A stretch of 64,000 nucleotides of DNA from JBCDJG01 sp038748065. Lineage in GTDB: Bacteria > Pseudomonadota > Gammaproteobacteria > Pseudomonadales > Halieaceae. Shown one piece after another: positions 1 through 7,925 of this stretch. Numbering within the stretch: the stretch's first letter is position 1; each line of letters opens with the position of its first letter. The notes under the pieces are model-generated. The model was given only the letters and a program-made list of their open reading frames with translations, made no database searches and was not told the DNA's origin. The position numbers were made by a program, and so were the translations under genes. The stretch lies in the NCBI GenBank assembly GCA_038748065.1, contig JBCDJG010000010.1, positions 1-64,000 on the forward strand. Direction: 5' to 3'.

Positions 1-66
1 ATTTCACTTTGGTTTGACCTATTCTGCCCTGAAAAACCTGAATTCGGGCGAAGCATCATTAGGAGG

Positions 67-699
67 TCAAGCTGTGGTGCCTGGTCGTTTCTTAAACAAG
101 ACAACATCAAGTTGCTGCAAACGGGCAGTCTTGGGGCTCATATAACCTCGATTGATATCCCATATCTCGAAACCCTTGGCAAGTAGACCCTCTAGCATTT
201 CACTAGCATAGCTCTCACCTTCATACAGCGGCACTAAAGAAACTTCGATCATCACTCCAGCCGCTCGCTTAAGAAATTCCTCTGCCCCTGCTAAGACAAG
301 CCGCTCTGCGCCCTGAACATCGACTTTCAAGAATGATGTATCATCTAAATGAATCAACTCACCCATCAGAGAATCAAGTTTTCTTACAGATACGTTGATG
401 ACGCTCTCTATCCGGGCTCTTGGCAAATCATGGAGCAACTGGGCAGTTGGTAGAAGAAGCGAACTGACAGAGCTCGCGACAGCAGCATTTAGACTAGCAC
501 TCCCATCATGGTCTGAAATAGCCACGCACGGCCCTACCTTCCAATTCTTTCCACTCGTTTCAGCCTTTGACAACAAATTCTCATACGCCTCCGGTATCGG
601 CTTTAACAAGAGTATTGACCCACTATATCCCGCTTTGAACAACGCTGTCGCAAACTGCCCATAATTTGCGCCCACGTCAACTACGGTTGTAAAAAGAGT
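67..699 (-). pseudogene. FkbM-family methyltransferase, N-terminally truncated
   Basis: FkbM enzymes are SAM-dependent O-methyltransferases, often acting on sugars or polyketides. The SAM-binding start VDVGANYGQF (around 660-681) and the later FLKVDVQGAE and IEVSLVPLYEGE segments are clear. The frame runs back only to TLFTTVVDVGANYG before an in-frame TAG at 700-702, so the usual N-terminal 50 or more residues are absent. A GTG at 675 is the only start-like codon and falls inside the SAM motif. The normal acidic FEP segment after motif I reads LKPIP. This looks like a decaying remnant of the surface-sugar locus to its right, although a short active protein cannot be excluded. Confidence 0.7.
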
Positions 700-1306
700 C
701 TAACACTGTGACCAGACTCAGATCGCTGCGGGATCTTACTGAGCTTTTCCTAACTTCAAGACCCAATCTCCTGAAGACGACGGGCAAAAAATTCATACAT
801 CCAACTGCCTTGGAGCTGGAGTTACGGAAGAAAGTAGCGAACTAGGCATGTTTACGACCTCGAAGGCTGCGCCAATCTATCCAGAAAGATCTAGTTAGGC
901 CGCTAAGCCCGGCTAAACGATCGTTCTCCAAATAAAATGTCATAGCATATGTCCGGATTATCAAGGCCTACTACTTCAGGTTCACTGTTCAACAGCTTCA
1001 CCGTGGCGCGAATGCCGATGAACCTAGAAACAACAGTATATAGAACTATCGACTAGTACCTTTCAAAGCCCAATACACTCCATTCAAAATAATTAGGCTG
1101 GCGTAAAGCCCTTGGCTGTTAGGCTTATTCTAGAACTTTCTATCTATCAAATGAGCGAGAGGGTTCGAGATACCTCATATTAGAGACCGATATTTTCTCT
1201 GAGCATAAGGACACGCAAAGAAAGCGGAATCTTAAATCGCTGCAAAACTAATCAGGTATTCCCATTGAGCCGGGCTGTGCCCATGCGTCGGCGTATCTTC
1301 AAGCAA
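700..1306. other. Intergenic stretch without recognisable gene
   Basis: About 600 bases with frequent stops on both strands and lower GC than the rest of the window. I see no ORF, RNA gene or clear repeat. It is probably eroded sequence in the decayed accessory patch. Confidence 0.5.
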
Positions 1307-1525
1307 CTATGGTTTCCACTGTATATCGACTTTCCGGTCCTTATTGGCACAGTCACGTAGGTAAAGATTAATCAGGCTTTGGTAAGGAACACCCGACTCC
1401 TCGGCCATCGCCTTAAAGTAATCAATGACATCTTCGCTAAGTCGAATAGTCACCGGTTTCTTGAGTTTTGCAGCGTAAGGATTACGCCGCGCTTTCATCT
1501 TGGAGAAGTCGTACTCGTCTTTCAT
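1307..1525 (-). CDS. brnA: BrnA-family antitoxin
   Basis: A 72-aa protein with the BrnA pattern: a basic N-terminus MKDEYDFSKMKARRNPYA, then KKPVTIRLSEDVIDYFK and the tail PYQSLINLYLRDCA. BrnA is a ribbon-helix-helix DNA-binding antitoxin that neutralises the ribonuclease BrnT and represses the brnTA promoter. It lies 17 nt downstream of the brnT remnant in the usual toxin-antitoxin order. The length is typical and the frame is intact, unlike that of its partner. Family assignment is by remembered similarity and is firm. Confidence 0.85.
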   Translation of the reverse strand: MKDEYDFSKMKARRNPYAAKLKKPVTIRLSEDVIDYFKAMAEESGVPYQSLINLYLRDCANKDRKVDIQWKP

Positions 1526-1542
1526 CTTGACCCAACCTGGTA

Positions 1543-1809
1543 CTACTGCCGTTCTCTGGAGGTGGCTTTTCTCGCAGAGATGATACGTATTTCCTCATCC
1601 CGCCTGTCTGGCTCACAATGTACTACAACAAGCACGCGAGTCTCGTTGCTCATGCCCAGCATCAGGAATCGATCTTCGTGCACGGCGTCTTCGTCATTGA
1701 ACTGTAGTGCAAAGTCATCGAAGAGAACTGATTTAGCTTCCTCGAATGACACTCTATGCTTCTTCCAATTCGATCGCGCCTTCGCGGGGTCCTAGCTTAA
1801 GACTATCAT
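1543..1809 (-). pseudogene. brnT: BrnT-family ribonuclease toxin, interrupted by an amber codon
   Basis: BrnT is a small RelE-fold mRNA-cleaving toxin paired with BrnA. Reading from ATG at 1809 gives MIVLS, then TAG (1792-1794), then DPAKARSNWKKHRVSFEEA and the family's C-terminal IRIISARKATSRERQ. In BrnT proteins a Trp precedes the DP/DxxKA segment, so the TAG most simply replaces a TGG codon. A GTG at 1752 could restart translation but would omit the first beta strand and the KH motif. The rest of the frame is intact, so this is a recent nonsense mutation or a sequencing error. It is followed at 1525 by intact brnA. Confidence 0.8.
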
Positions 1810-1874
1810 ACATACATTGTATTTACGACAGATATCATGCCTCACTCCTCTGCGCGCTCAACATGGTCTTGGCG

Positions 1875-2746
1875 TCAATCCAGCTGCCAGGCGCGCAGGT
1901 AACGCATCATATTGATCTCGGTTCGCCAACCTCCGCGGAGCATAATCATTTCAAGGCTCACACCCTTCTGCAGCAAGTCCAGCGCGCCGCCTACCCTGAA
2001 GGAATGGCAGCTTAAGGGCCTTGCCAGCTCAAGGCCTGCCCGGCGCTGCATGTCCCGCAGCGCCGCATTAACGCCACTGGGTTTGAGGTCTCGGCAAATG
2101 TCGCCGCAGTGGTTTACTCGTCACAGCAGGAATCCAGTACCACCGGTTTCGTCTGCCCAGGCGCGGATGTCTGAGTGCAAATCCTTCTGATCGGAATCAG
2201 GCGGCCATCTCCGAACTGGTCATTCTTGGCAAATCGCAGGTTTATTGCGGCGGGCCAATCGGGTCGTTGATAAAGGTCCTCAAAGCGGAAGGAGCAGAGC
2301 TCCGCATGGCGCGCCAGGCTTTCGTAGCCAAGGCGAAGCAGCACGCGGTCTCTTAGTCCGTGCACGCTGTCATCACATACCGCCAGCAGCTTAATGAGAA
2401 TCTCTCGTGTGACTGGTGATGCCTGCTTCTGCCAGTTGCCCTTCTTTCTATGAAATCGCTTCAGCGCCAGCAACACCTCCGGGGTATCACCAATGGGGAC
2501 GCGGTCGCTCAGGCGATATATGGTGTTGATCGCTGCTATGTGGTGCTTGATGGTACTGCTGCTCCAGCGCGGCATCATGGCATCGATGAAGCGGGCCAAT
2601 TCACTGGGGCTGACCTCGAGGGTATCGATGCCCTGCGCCTCACACCACTTCGTGAAGTTCGTGAAGTTCGCGAAATCGCTGCGGTAATTATCGATAGTTC
2701 TAGGGGCATAGGCGCCGTCAAACTTAGCGAAGAGTGACTCGAGCAT
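1875..2746 (-). pseudogene. Tyrosine recombinase (phage/integron-type integrase), frameshifted
   Basis: The main frame (2746 to 2114) holds the N-terminal SAM-like core-binding domain (YAPRTIDNYRSDFANF, WSSSTIKHHIAAINTIY). The first catalytic Arg region follows (LRDRVLLRLGYESLARHAELCSFRFEDL). The frame is then lost. A shifted frame downstream contains HSFRVGGALDLLQKGV, MLRGGWRT and a Tyr near INMMRYLRAW, ending at 1875. These are the H-x-x-R, G-G-W and tyrosine blocks of the catalytic domain. The two parts together give about 290 residues, normal for the family. A 9-bp tandem duplication (NFTNFT) is visible near residue 28. One frameshift around 2110-2200 makes it inactive. Confidence 0.8.
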
Positions 2747-3319
2747 GCGGTGTCCCGTCCCTGGGATTGCGATAGCTCATAGAATTGGAGTGCGGATGGG
2801 CTCCTCTTAACAGGTAGCCTTCACCGCCCACACGCTCTCGCCATTGTTCGATCAAGCCAAAGAGCTTGCCCGAAATCGGTATCGACTTGTCCTGCCCTGC
2901 CTGGTCGGTCTTGGAGAAGCGCAGCAGCAGTGCTGCCTGGCCTTTAAGTTGCACTTCCAGGTCTTCGAATCTGAAACGGCAAAGTTCGGAGCGCCTACGC
3001 ATCGCCTCATAAACCAGGCGCAGCATCAGTTCATCTCGCAAACCCCGATCGTCGTTGTCACATACTGCACGGAGTGTATCCAGTACGCCTCATGTTAGGG
3101 GTATCGTGCTCAAGTAGTACACGTTCCGCTCAATCGTGCTACTGGCCGCAATCGGGGTCAGGGATTCACGTAGCGCGCTACAGCGTCCGGGCTTGCCTGA
3201 AGTAGATCAACATCTTGTTCCGCACACCAGGTCGAGAAACACCAAAAGTCCGTTTGGTAGCCGCGAATGGTGTTTTGGGAAAGGGCACCATCAAGTCTTT
3301 ACCAGCGTTCCTCGGGCAT
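2724..3319 (-). pseudogene. Second tyrosine recombinase remnant, multiply broken
   Basis: From ATG 3319 the frame reads MPEERW, a TAA stop at 3299-3301, then RLDGALSQNTIRGYQTDFW and WCAEQDVDLLQASPDAVARYV, which is a core-binding domain. A different frame continues with SLTPIAASSTIERNVYYLSTI, hits a stop, and resumes at GLRDELMLRLVYEAMRRRSELCRF with the catalytic Arg and RFSKTDQAGQDKSIPI. The reading then ends near 2790, without the HxxR and Tyr blocks. The fragment abuts the start of the neighbouring integrase, so the C-terminal third seems to have been deleted when the two paralogues became adjacent. It is non-functional. Confidence 0.75.
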
Positions 3320-3450
3320 AGTGATCTCCCGTCCATGGGTAAGATTCTCCTGCAAACACTAGGGTTTGTAGCTTGATAAGCAAGAAATGGCTCTGAATTG
3401 ACCAATTAAAACGCGTGTAAGCCAGCGCTTTTTGCTGCTTGAATCAGCGC

Positions 3451-3651
3451 CTATTCAACAGACTTGGTCAGGCAGGCGTCAAGAAAGCACGTTTTAGGGT
3501 AGAGATAATCTTCGTCAGATTCGTCGATTAAGCGAAGATGTCCGGATTTTGCAGGATCAACATATGGTAGAACCTGATAAATCTTCCGAATTTCCAGGGA
3601 AGCCGTATATTCCGAGTTCTCTATGCAAATCACAAAACTGGGAGTGTTCAT
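3451..3651 (-). CDS. Small conserved-looking hypothetical protein (66 aa)
   Basis: A 66-aa acidic protein beginning MNTPSFVICIENSEYTASLE and containing RKIYQVLP and LRLIDESDEDYLYP. It resembles a short orphan protein I have seen in many proteobacteria, whose function I do not know. The tail after YLYP is less regular than in those proteins and may be altered. There is no strong Shine-Dalgarno. It lies between the decayed integrases and the polysaccharide locus, probably as an accessory remnant. No function is assigned. Confidence 0.55.
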   Translation of the reverse strand: MNTPSFVICIENSEYTASLEIRKIYQVLPYVDPAKSGHLRLIDESDEDYLYPKTCFLDACLTKSVE

Positions 3652-3780
3652 ATAAGCTCAGAAACCGGTTGATCTTGCATTCTCTGCGGCCAATACCTGA
3701 CGCTCCGTACCAGCGTAACTCTACTTACCTACATAGGGAACTGGATCTGTATCAATTTCATCACTGCTATTATCGCTTGC

Positions 3781-5091
3781 TCAAGCTCTAACTACACTTG
3801 AGGCAAGCTTTCGGTAACGCCCCCGGCAATCCACTAACACAGCTGCATTTGCCATAAGCATTTGATAGTCCAGATACTCATGATCTGTGGCGAGCACCAC
3901 GCAATCATAGGATTTGATTGTTTCTTCAGTCAGCGGCACATTTTGCAGATCAAAACTGTAGGCTCGCATCGACGGGAACGCGGGGAAGTAGTTGTCGTGG
4001 TAATCGACGACCCCACCCAGCCTATCCATCAGGTGCATTATCTCCGCCGAGGGTGACTCACGCACATCATCCACATTGGGCTTGTAGGCTAAGCCCACGA
4101 TCAGTATCCGGCTGCCCTTCACAGGCTTGCCTTCGTCGTTGAGAGCGGCCGCCACTTTAGCCACTACATACGCGGGCATACTCCGGTTGACCTCACCCGC
4201 TAATTCGATAAAGCGCGTGTCAACGCCGCATTCACGAGCCCTGTACGTTAGATAAAACGGGTCGATGGGTATGCAATGCCCACCCAAGCCCGGTCCTGGG
4301 TAATACGGCACAAAACCAAAGGGTTTCGTGGCAGCCGCGTCAATCACCTCGTAAATGTCGAGCCCCATCTTATCAGCCACCATCTTCATCTCATTCACAA
4401 GGCCAATGTTTACGGCGCGGTGGATGTTCTCCAGCAACTTGCTCATCTCGGCTACTGCTGGCGAGCTTACGGGCACCACCTCATCGATAACCTCAGCGTA
4501 GAGCGATTGTGCTACAGCAAGGCATGCTTCGCTGACGCCGCCCACTACTTTGGGGATGTTGCGCGTGTTGAACTTGGCGTTGCCCGGGTCTTCTCGTTCG
4601 GGCGAGTAGCCGACGAATAGCTGCTCGCCTATTTTCAGGCCGCTCTCCTCCAGGATTGGGGAAAGCTCTTGCTCTGTTGTGCCGGGGTAGGTAGTGCTCT
4701 CCAGCACTATGAGCTGTCCTGCTTTAAGGTAAGGGCAGAGGCTCCTAGCGGTGTTGAAAACGTAGCTAAGGTCCGGCTGCAAATGCACATCCAGCGGCGT
4801 AGGCACGCAAATGATCAGGCAGTCCATCTTTGCCGTCTCGGCATAGTCCGAGGTGGCGCTGAAGCCTTTAGCTAAGGCATCTGCGATACGTTCGCTGGAG
4901 TAGTGTTTGAAGTAGCTCTCGCCGCGGTTGAGCTGTTCGGCCTTCGCCGGGTCGATGTCAAAGCCGGTTACATTAAATCCTTCTTCGCAGAAGCGCAGGC
5001 ACAGGGGCAGGCCCACGTAGCCAAGGCCGATGATGCCGACTGCGGCCCCGTGTTGCTCGATGCGTTCTATCAGCTGTTCTTTTATGGTCAT
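3781..5091 (-). CDS. wbpA: UDP-N-acetyl-D-glucosamine 6-dehydrogenase (WbpA-type)
   Basis: Oxidises C6 of a UDP-N-acetylhexosamine to the uronic acid using NAD+, supplying an acidic sugar for surface polysaccharide. The 436-aa protein has the N-terminal NAD-binding GIIGLGYVGLPL (about residues 19-30) and the middle-domain ENIHRAVNIGLVNEMK. The catalytic Cys lies in GPGLGGHCIPIDPFYL (about 265-280), and the C-terminal domain contains YKPNVDDVRESPS. Overall it closely follows Pseudomonas WbpA, which favours UDP-GlcNAc over UDP-glucose, although I cannot prove substrate choice. Its ATG overlaps the galE stop by 4 nt (ATGA), so the two are translationally coupled. It is the last gene of the EPS unit. 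Confidence 0.9.
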   Translation of the reverse strand: MTIKEQLIERIEQHGAAVGIIGLGYVGLPLCLRFCEEGFNVTGFDIDPAKAEQLNRGESYFKHYSSERIADALAKGFSATSDYAETAKMDCLIICVPTPLDVHLQPDLSYVFNTARSLCPYLKAGQLIVLESTTYPGTTEQELSPILEESGLKIGEQLFVGYSPEREDPGNAKFNTRNIPKVVGGVSEACLAVAQSLYAEVIDEVVPVSSPAVAEMSKLLENIHRAVNIGLVNEMKMVADKMGLDIYEVIDAAATKPFGFVPYYPGPGLGGHCIPIDPFYLTYRARECGVDTRFIELAGEVNRSMPAYVVAKVAAALNDEGKPVKGSRILIVGLAYKPNVDDVRESPSAEIMHLMDRLGGVVDYHDNYFPAFPSMRAYSFDLQNVPLTEETIKSYDCVVLATDHEYLDYQMLMANAAVLVDCRGRYRKLASSVVRA

Positions 5092-6140
5092 TGCAGCGCG
5101 TGCTTCTGGTCAGGCTCTTCGTCATCGTTATAGCCAGCGGGGTTATTGCTCAGCCACAGCCAGGTGTCTCGGCACATTTCATCCAACCCGCGCCTGGCTT
5201 GCCAGCCGAGCTCATCATTGGCCAGGCTGGGGTCAGCGCGCAGTTCGGCTACATCACCAGCGCGGCGGCCTACGGTTTCCTGGTGTAACTCGATGCCTGC
5301 GGCCTTTTCAAAAGCAGACACCATTTCTAACACAGAGTGCCCCGTGCCAGTGCCCAGGTTGTAGGTCACGCAGCCTGGCTCGTTGGCGAGGTGCTCAAGG
5401 GCTGCCAGGTGGCCCTCTACCAGGTCCATCACGTGCAGGTAGTCACGCACGCCCGTGCCATCCGGCGTAGGGTAATCGTCTCCGAAAATCTTCAGAAGGG
5501 GCTGCCGCCCAGTGGCTACCTGGCCGATGAAGGGCATCAGGTTGTTGGGTATGCCCAGTGGGTCTTCGCCGATACGGCCGCTGGGGTGGGCACCCACGGG
5601 GTTGAAGTAGCGCAGCAGGGCGATGTTCCAGCTCGGATCGGCCACGTGTGCGTCTCGCAGCATTTGCTCAATCATCGCTTTGCATTGGCCATAGGGGTTG
5701 GTGGGCCGAATTGGGGCGGTTTCATTAACGGGGTTTTTGTCGGGTGGGCCGTATACGGTGGCGGTAGAGCTGAATACGAGTTTGCGGGTGCCTTGCTGCT
5801 GCAAAGCCTGGAGCAGGTTCAGGGTGCCGGTCAGGTTGTTGGCGTAGTAGGTGAGGGGTATCGCTACGGATTCGCCCACGGCCTTCAGGCCGGCGAAGTG
5901 TATTACGGCGTCGGGCTGGGTCTGTTTGATCAGGGCTTCCAGGGCTGGCGCGTTTAGCAGGTCCAGCTTTTCGAACCTCAGGGCTTTGCCCGCTAGCTCT
6001 TGCACGCGGCGCAGGGATTCTTCCGAGGCGTTTACCAGATTGTCCAGGGCGATTACCTCGCAGCCTGCCTCTAACAGCGCCAGGCAGGCGTGGCTGCCAA
6101 TGTAGCCGGCGCCGCCGGTTACGAGGATAGTGTCAGCCAT
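5088..6140 (-). CDS. galE: UDP-glucose 4-epimerase
   Basis: Interconverts UDP-glucose and UDP-galactose (or the N-acetyl forms) in the cytoplasm. At 350 aa it has normal family length. The Rossmann motif TGGAGYIGSH is at residues 8-17. The catalytic Ser/Thr and the YGQCKAMIEQML (YxxxK) follow in order, then the substrate-loop GVRDYLHVMDL and the NLGTGTGHSVLE segment. The start overlaps the end of the upstream regulator gene by 8 nt and the 3' end overlaps wbpA by 4 nt. The three genes therefore form one unit that supplies nucleotide sugars to the EPS locus. Confidence 0.93.
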   Translation of the reverse strand: MADTILVTGGAGYIGSHACLALLEAGCEVIALDNLVNASEESLRRVQELAGKALRFEKLDLLNAPALEALIKQTQPDAVIHFAGLKAVGESVAIPLTYYANNLTGTLNLLQALQQQGTRKLVFSSTATVYGPPDKNPVNETAPIRPTNPYGQCKAMIEQMLRDAHVADPSWNIALLRYFNPVGAHPSGRIGEDPLGIPNNLMPFIGQVATGRQPLLKIFGDDYPTPDGTGVRDYLHVMDLVEGHLAALEHLANEPGCVTYNLGTGTGHSVLEMVSAFEKAAGIELHQETVGRRAGDVAELRADPSLANDELGWQARRGLDEMCRDTWLWLSNNPAGYNDDEEPDQKHALQ

Positions 6141-6459
6141 TGGTGGCCTTCACCTCGCGTTTGAGTTCGGCGATCTCGGTTTTCAGGGATTCGTATTCGT
6201 CGAGCTTACGTTGTAGGTAGCGCACGGTAATGCTGGCCTTGGCCTTAACGCCCTTGGGGGTCAGCAGATAGAGGTAGGCTGCCTTGTTGTCGCTGTTTTT
6301 AAAGTTACCGGCTTTCACGTGGCCCCTCTCAATCAGGGCTTTCAGGCAATAGTTTACCTTGCCCAAGCTTACACCCAGGGCGGCGGCCATGTCGCGCTGC
6401 GAGGCCTCTGGGTTTTCTTCCAAGAGCTTCAAGAGCTTATAGTGGGATTCTTCGTTCAC
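6133..6459 (-). CDS. EPS-associated MarR-type winged-helix regulator
   Basis: A 108-aa DNA-binding protein. Residues 1-45 form a helix-turn-helix (ASQRDMAAALGVSLGKVNYCLKAL), followed by a wing and a C-terminal coiled coil (YLQRKLDEYESLKTEIAELKREV). This is the architecture of the small MarR-family regulators found at exopolysaccharide loci. The GTG start at 6459 has no visible Shine-Dalgarno. An ops-like element (6481-6491) and a perfect inverted repeat (6527-6543) lie just upstream, so the unit may be controlled by the RfaH-like protein at 10925 and by autoregulation. It heads the regulator-galE-wbpA unit. Confidence 0.82.
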   Translation of the reverse strand: MNEESHYKLLKLLEENPEASQRDMAAALGVSLGKVNYCLKALIERGHVKAGNFKNSDNKAAYLYLLTPKGVKAKASITVRYLQRKLDEYESLKTEIAELKREVKATNG

Positions 6460-6480
6460 GAGTTTTGATAATGGGCAGGT

Positions 6481-6491
6481 ACGCTACCGCC
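6481..6491 (-). promoter_or_regulatory. ops-like element (RfaH recruitment site)
   Basis: The minus strand reads GGCGGTAGCGT, identical over 11 bases to the E. coli ops element that pauses RNA polymerase and loads RfaH. The next base is A rather than G. It is 21 nt upstream of the GTG of the EPS regulator. An RfaH-like gene lies in the same locus. Confidence 0.7.
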
Positions 6492-6526
6492 CTACCCGTG
6501 CAATTTAGGTATGGCGGAGTGTCCAG

Positions 6527-6543
6527 TGTTCAACAATTGAACA
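6527..6543. promoter_or_regulatory. Perfect inverted repeat, candidate operator
   Basis: TGTTCAA and TTGAACA arms of 7 bp are separated by 3 bases, 68 nt upstream of the regulator start. Size and symmetry suit a dimeric winged-helix protein. Autoregulation by the adjacent regulator is an inference. Confidence 0.45.
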
Positions 6544-6709
6544 GCCTGATTGAAGACTAGCCCGATTTAGATCAGATGGGAAGGCGCGTGTGCTGTTTTT
6601 CGCTTGCTGTGAGCGAGGCTATCGGAGGTCTTTCGGGGCGGAGGTTATGCGCTCTAGGGCAGAGCACGTAGCGCGGCACTGCATATTAGAAATGGAGCTG
6701 CAGATTGAC

Positions 6710-7834
6710 TCACGCCGAGGGCCGCCCGGCCCTGATCAAGCCACACACCTCCTCCACTTTGTCTGGATGTAACTCCGGGAAGATAGGTAAACAAATGATT
6801 TGCTCAGCGATGCGATTTGCGCAGGGCAAGTTGTCCGCCCGAGAAGAGGGCAAGCCACGGTACATTGGCATGTCACTCAAGAGTGGATAGAAGTATCTCC
6901 GGCCGTTTACATCATGCTCCTGCAGCCGGAAGTAAAGCTCGTCGCGCGATTCGTCAAAAGCTGGCTCAACAAACACGGGCATATAGGCAGCATTCCAGCG
7001 ATCAACCTCCGGGATATCAAGCACTCGAATCCCTTCGATGCCCGCCAACTGCTCCTTATAAAGCCGATAGAGCTCACGGCGGCGCTCCAGCACGGCGTCG
7101 ATGCTTTTCAACTGAACAAGCCCCAGTGCAGCCGAGAATTCATTCATTTTGCCATTGATGCCGGGCGCCGCGATGGTGGTCTCATCCGCGAAGCCGAAGT
7201 TCTTTAAAAAGTCGATGCGTTGCTTCATTTTGGCATCGCTGCATACCAGGGCGCCCCCCTCGAAAGTATTGAACACCTTGGTCGCATGAAAGCTCAGCGT
7301 CGATAGGTCACCATGCTGGCAAATACTCTCATTGGTATCTGTATAAACGCCGAAGGCATGCGCTGCATCGTAAATGACTTTCAGGCCGTAAATATCAGCA
7401 ATTTCTTGCATGCGCTCTACATCACAGGGGTTGCCGTAGCAGTGCACAGGTAAAATGGCGGAGGTCTGCGGTGTTATGGCCTGCTCAATAAGCTCAGGAT
7501 TCATATTGCAGGTCTGTGGATCGATATCCACAAAGCGCGGCGTCAGATTGTTCCAAAGCAGTGCGTGGGAGGTCGCCGCAAAGCTGTATGGCGTCGTGAT
7601 AACTTCCCCAGAGACCCGCAGTGCCTGCAGGGCTGTCACCAGCGCTAAAGTACCGTTAGCAAACAGAGCGATGTGGTCAACCTCGAGGTGCTCTGCCAGG
7701 CGGGCTTCAAACTCCTGATGCAATGGTCCATTGTTGGTTAGAACGCGCTTTTCCCATATTTGTTCGATGTAGGGCAGCACATCCTCCAAGGGCGGCAGAA
7801 AGGGCCGGGTGACATAAGTTTTATCATCGCTCAT
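6710..7834 (-). CDS. DegT/DnrJ/EryC1/StrS-family sugar aminotransferase
   Basis: A PLP-dependent transaminase (374 aa) that aminates a nucleotide-linked keto-sugar. It shows ANGTLALVTALQAL (about 60-72), the cofactor Asp in YDAAHAFGVY (about 157) and the Schiff-base Lys in SFHATKVFNTFEGGA (about 186). The last motif is the one I associate with VioA-like enzymes making 4-amino-4,6-dideoxy sugars, but the substrate is a guess. No 4,6-dehydratase is present in the window, so the keto-sugar must come from elsewhere. It lies downstream of the flippase on the same strand and is probably the last gene of the main EPS unit. Confidence 0.88.
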   Translation of the reverse strand: MSDDKTYVTRPFLPPLEDVLPYIEQIWEKRVLTNNGPLHQEFEARLAEHLEVDHIALFANGTLALVTALQALRVSGEVITTPYSFAATSHALLWNNLTPRFVDIDPQTCNMNPELIEQAITPQTSAILPVHCYGNPCDVERMQEIADIYGLKVIYDAAHAFGVYTDTNESICQHGDLSTLSFHATKVFNTFEGGALVCSDAKMKQRIDFLKNFGFADETTIAAPGINGKMNEFSAALGLVQLKSIDAVLERRRELYRLYKEQLAGIEGIRVLDIPEVDRWNAAYMPVFVEPAFDESRDELYFRLQEHDVNGRRYFYPLLSDMPMYRGLPSSRADNLPCANRIAEQIICLPIFPELHPDKVEEVCGLIRAGRPSA

Positions 7835-7925
7835 TCAGCACTACTCCAAAACGAATGGACCTACTTTGCCAGTAATCCTCGGGTTTGTCGCCGCTCTAGG
7901 GTGCCCTACACGCATTATCTCGCCA

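Noticed and set aside
5337..5957. 206-aa frame opposite galE
   Set aside because: Shadow of galE: glycine- and valine-rich composition is the mirror of the galE codons.
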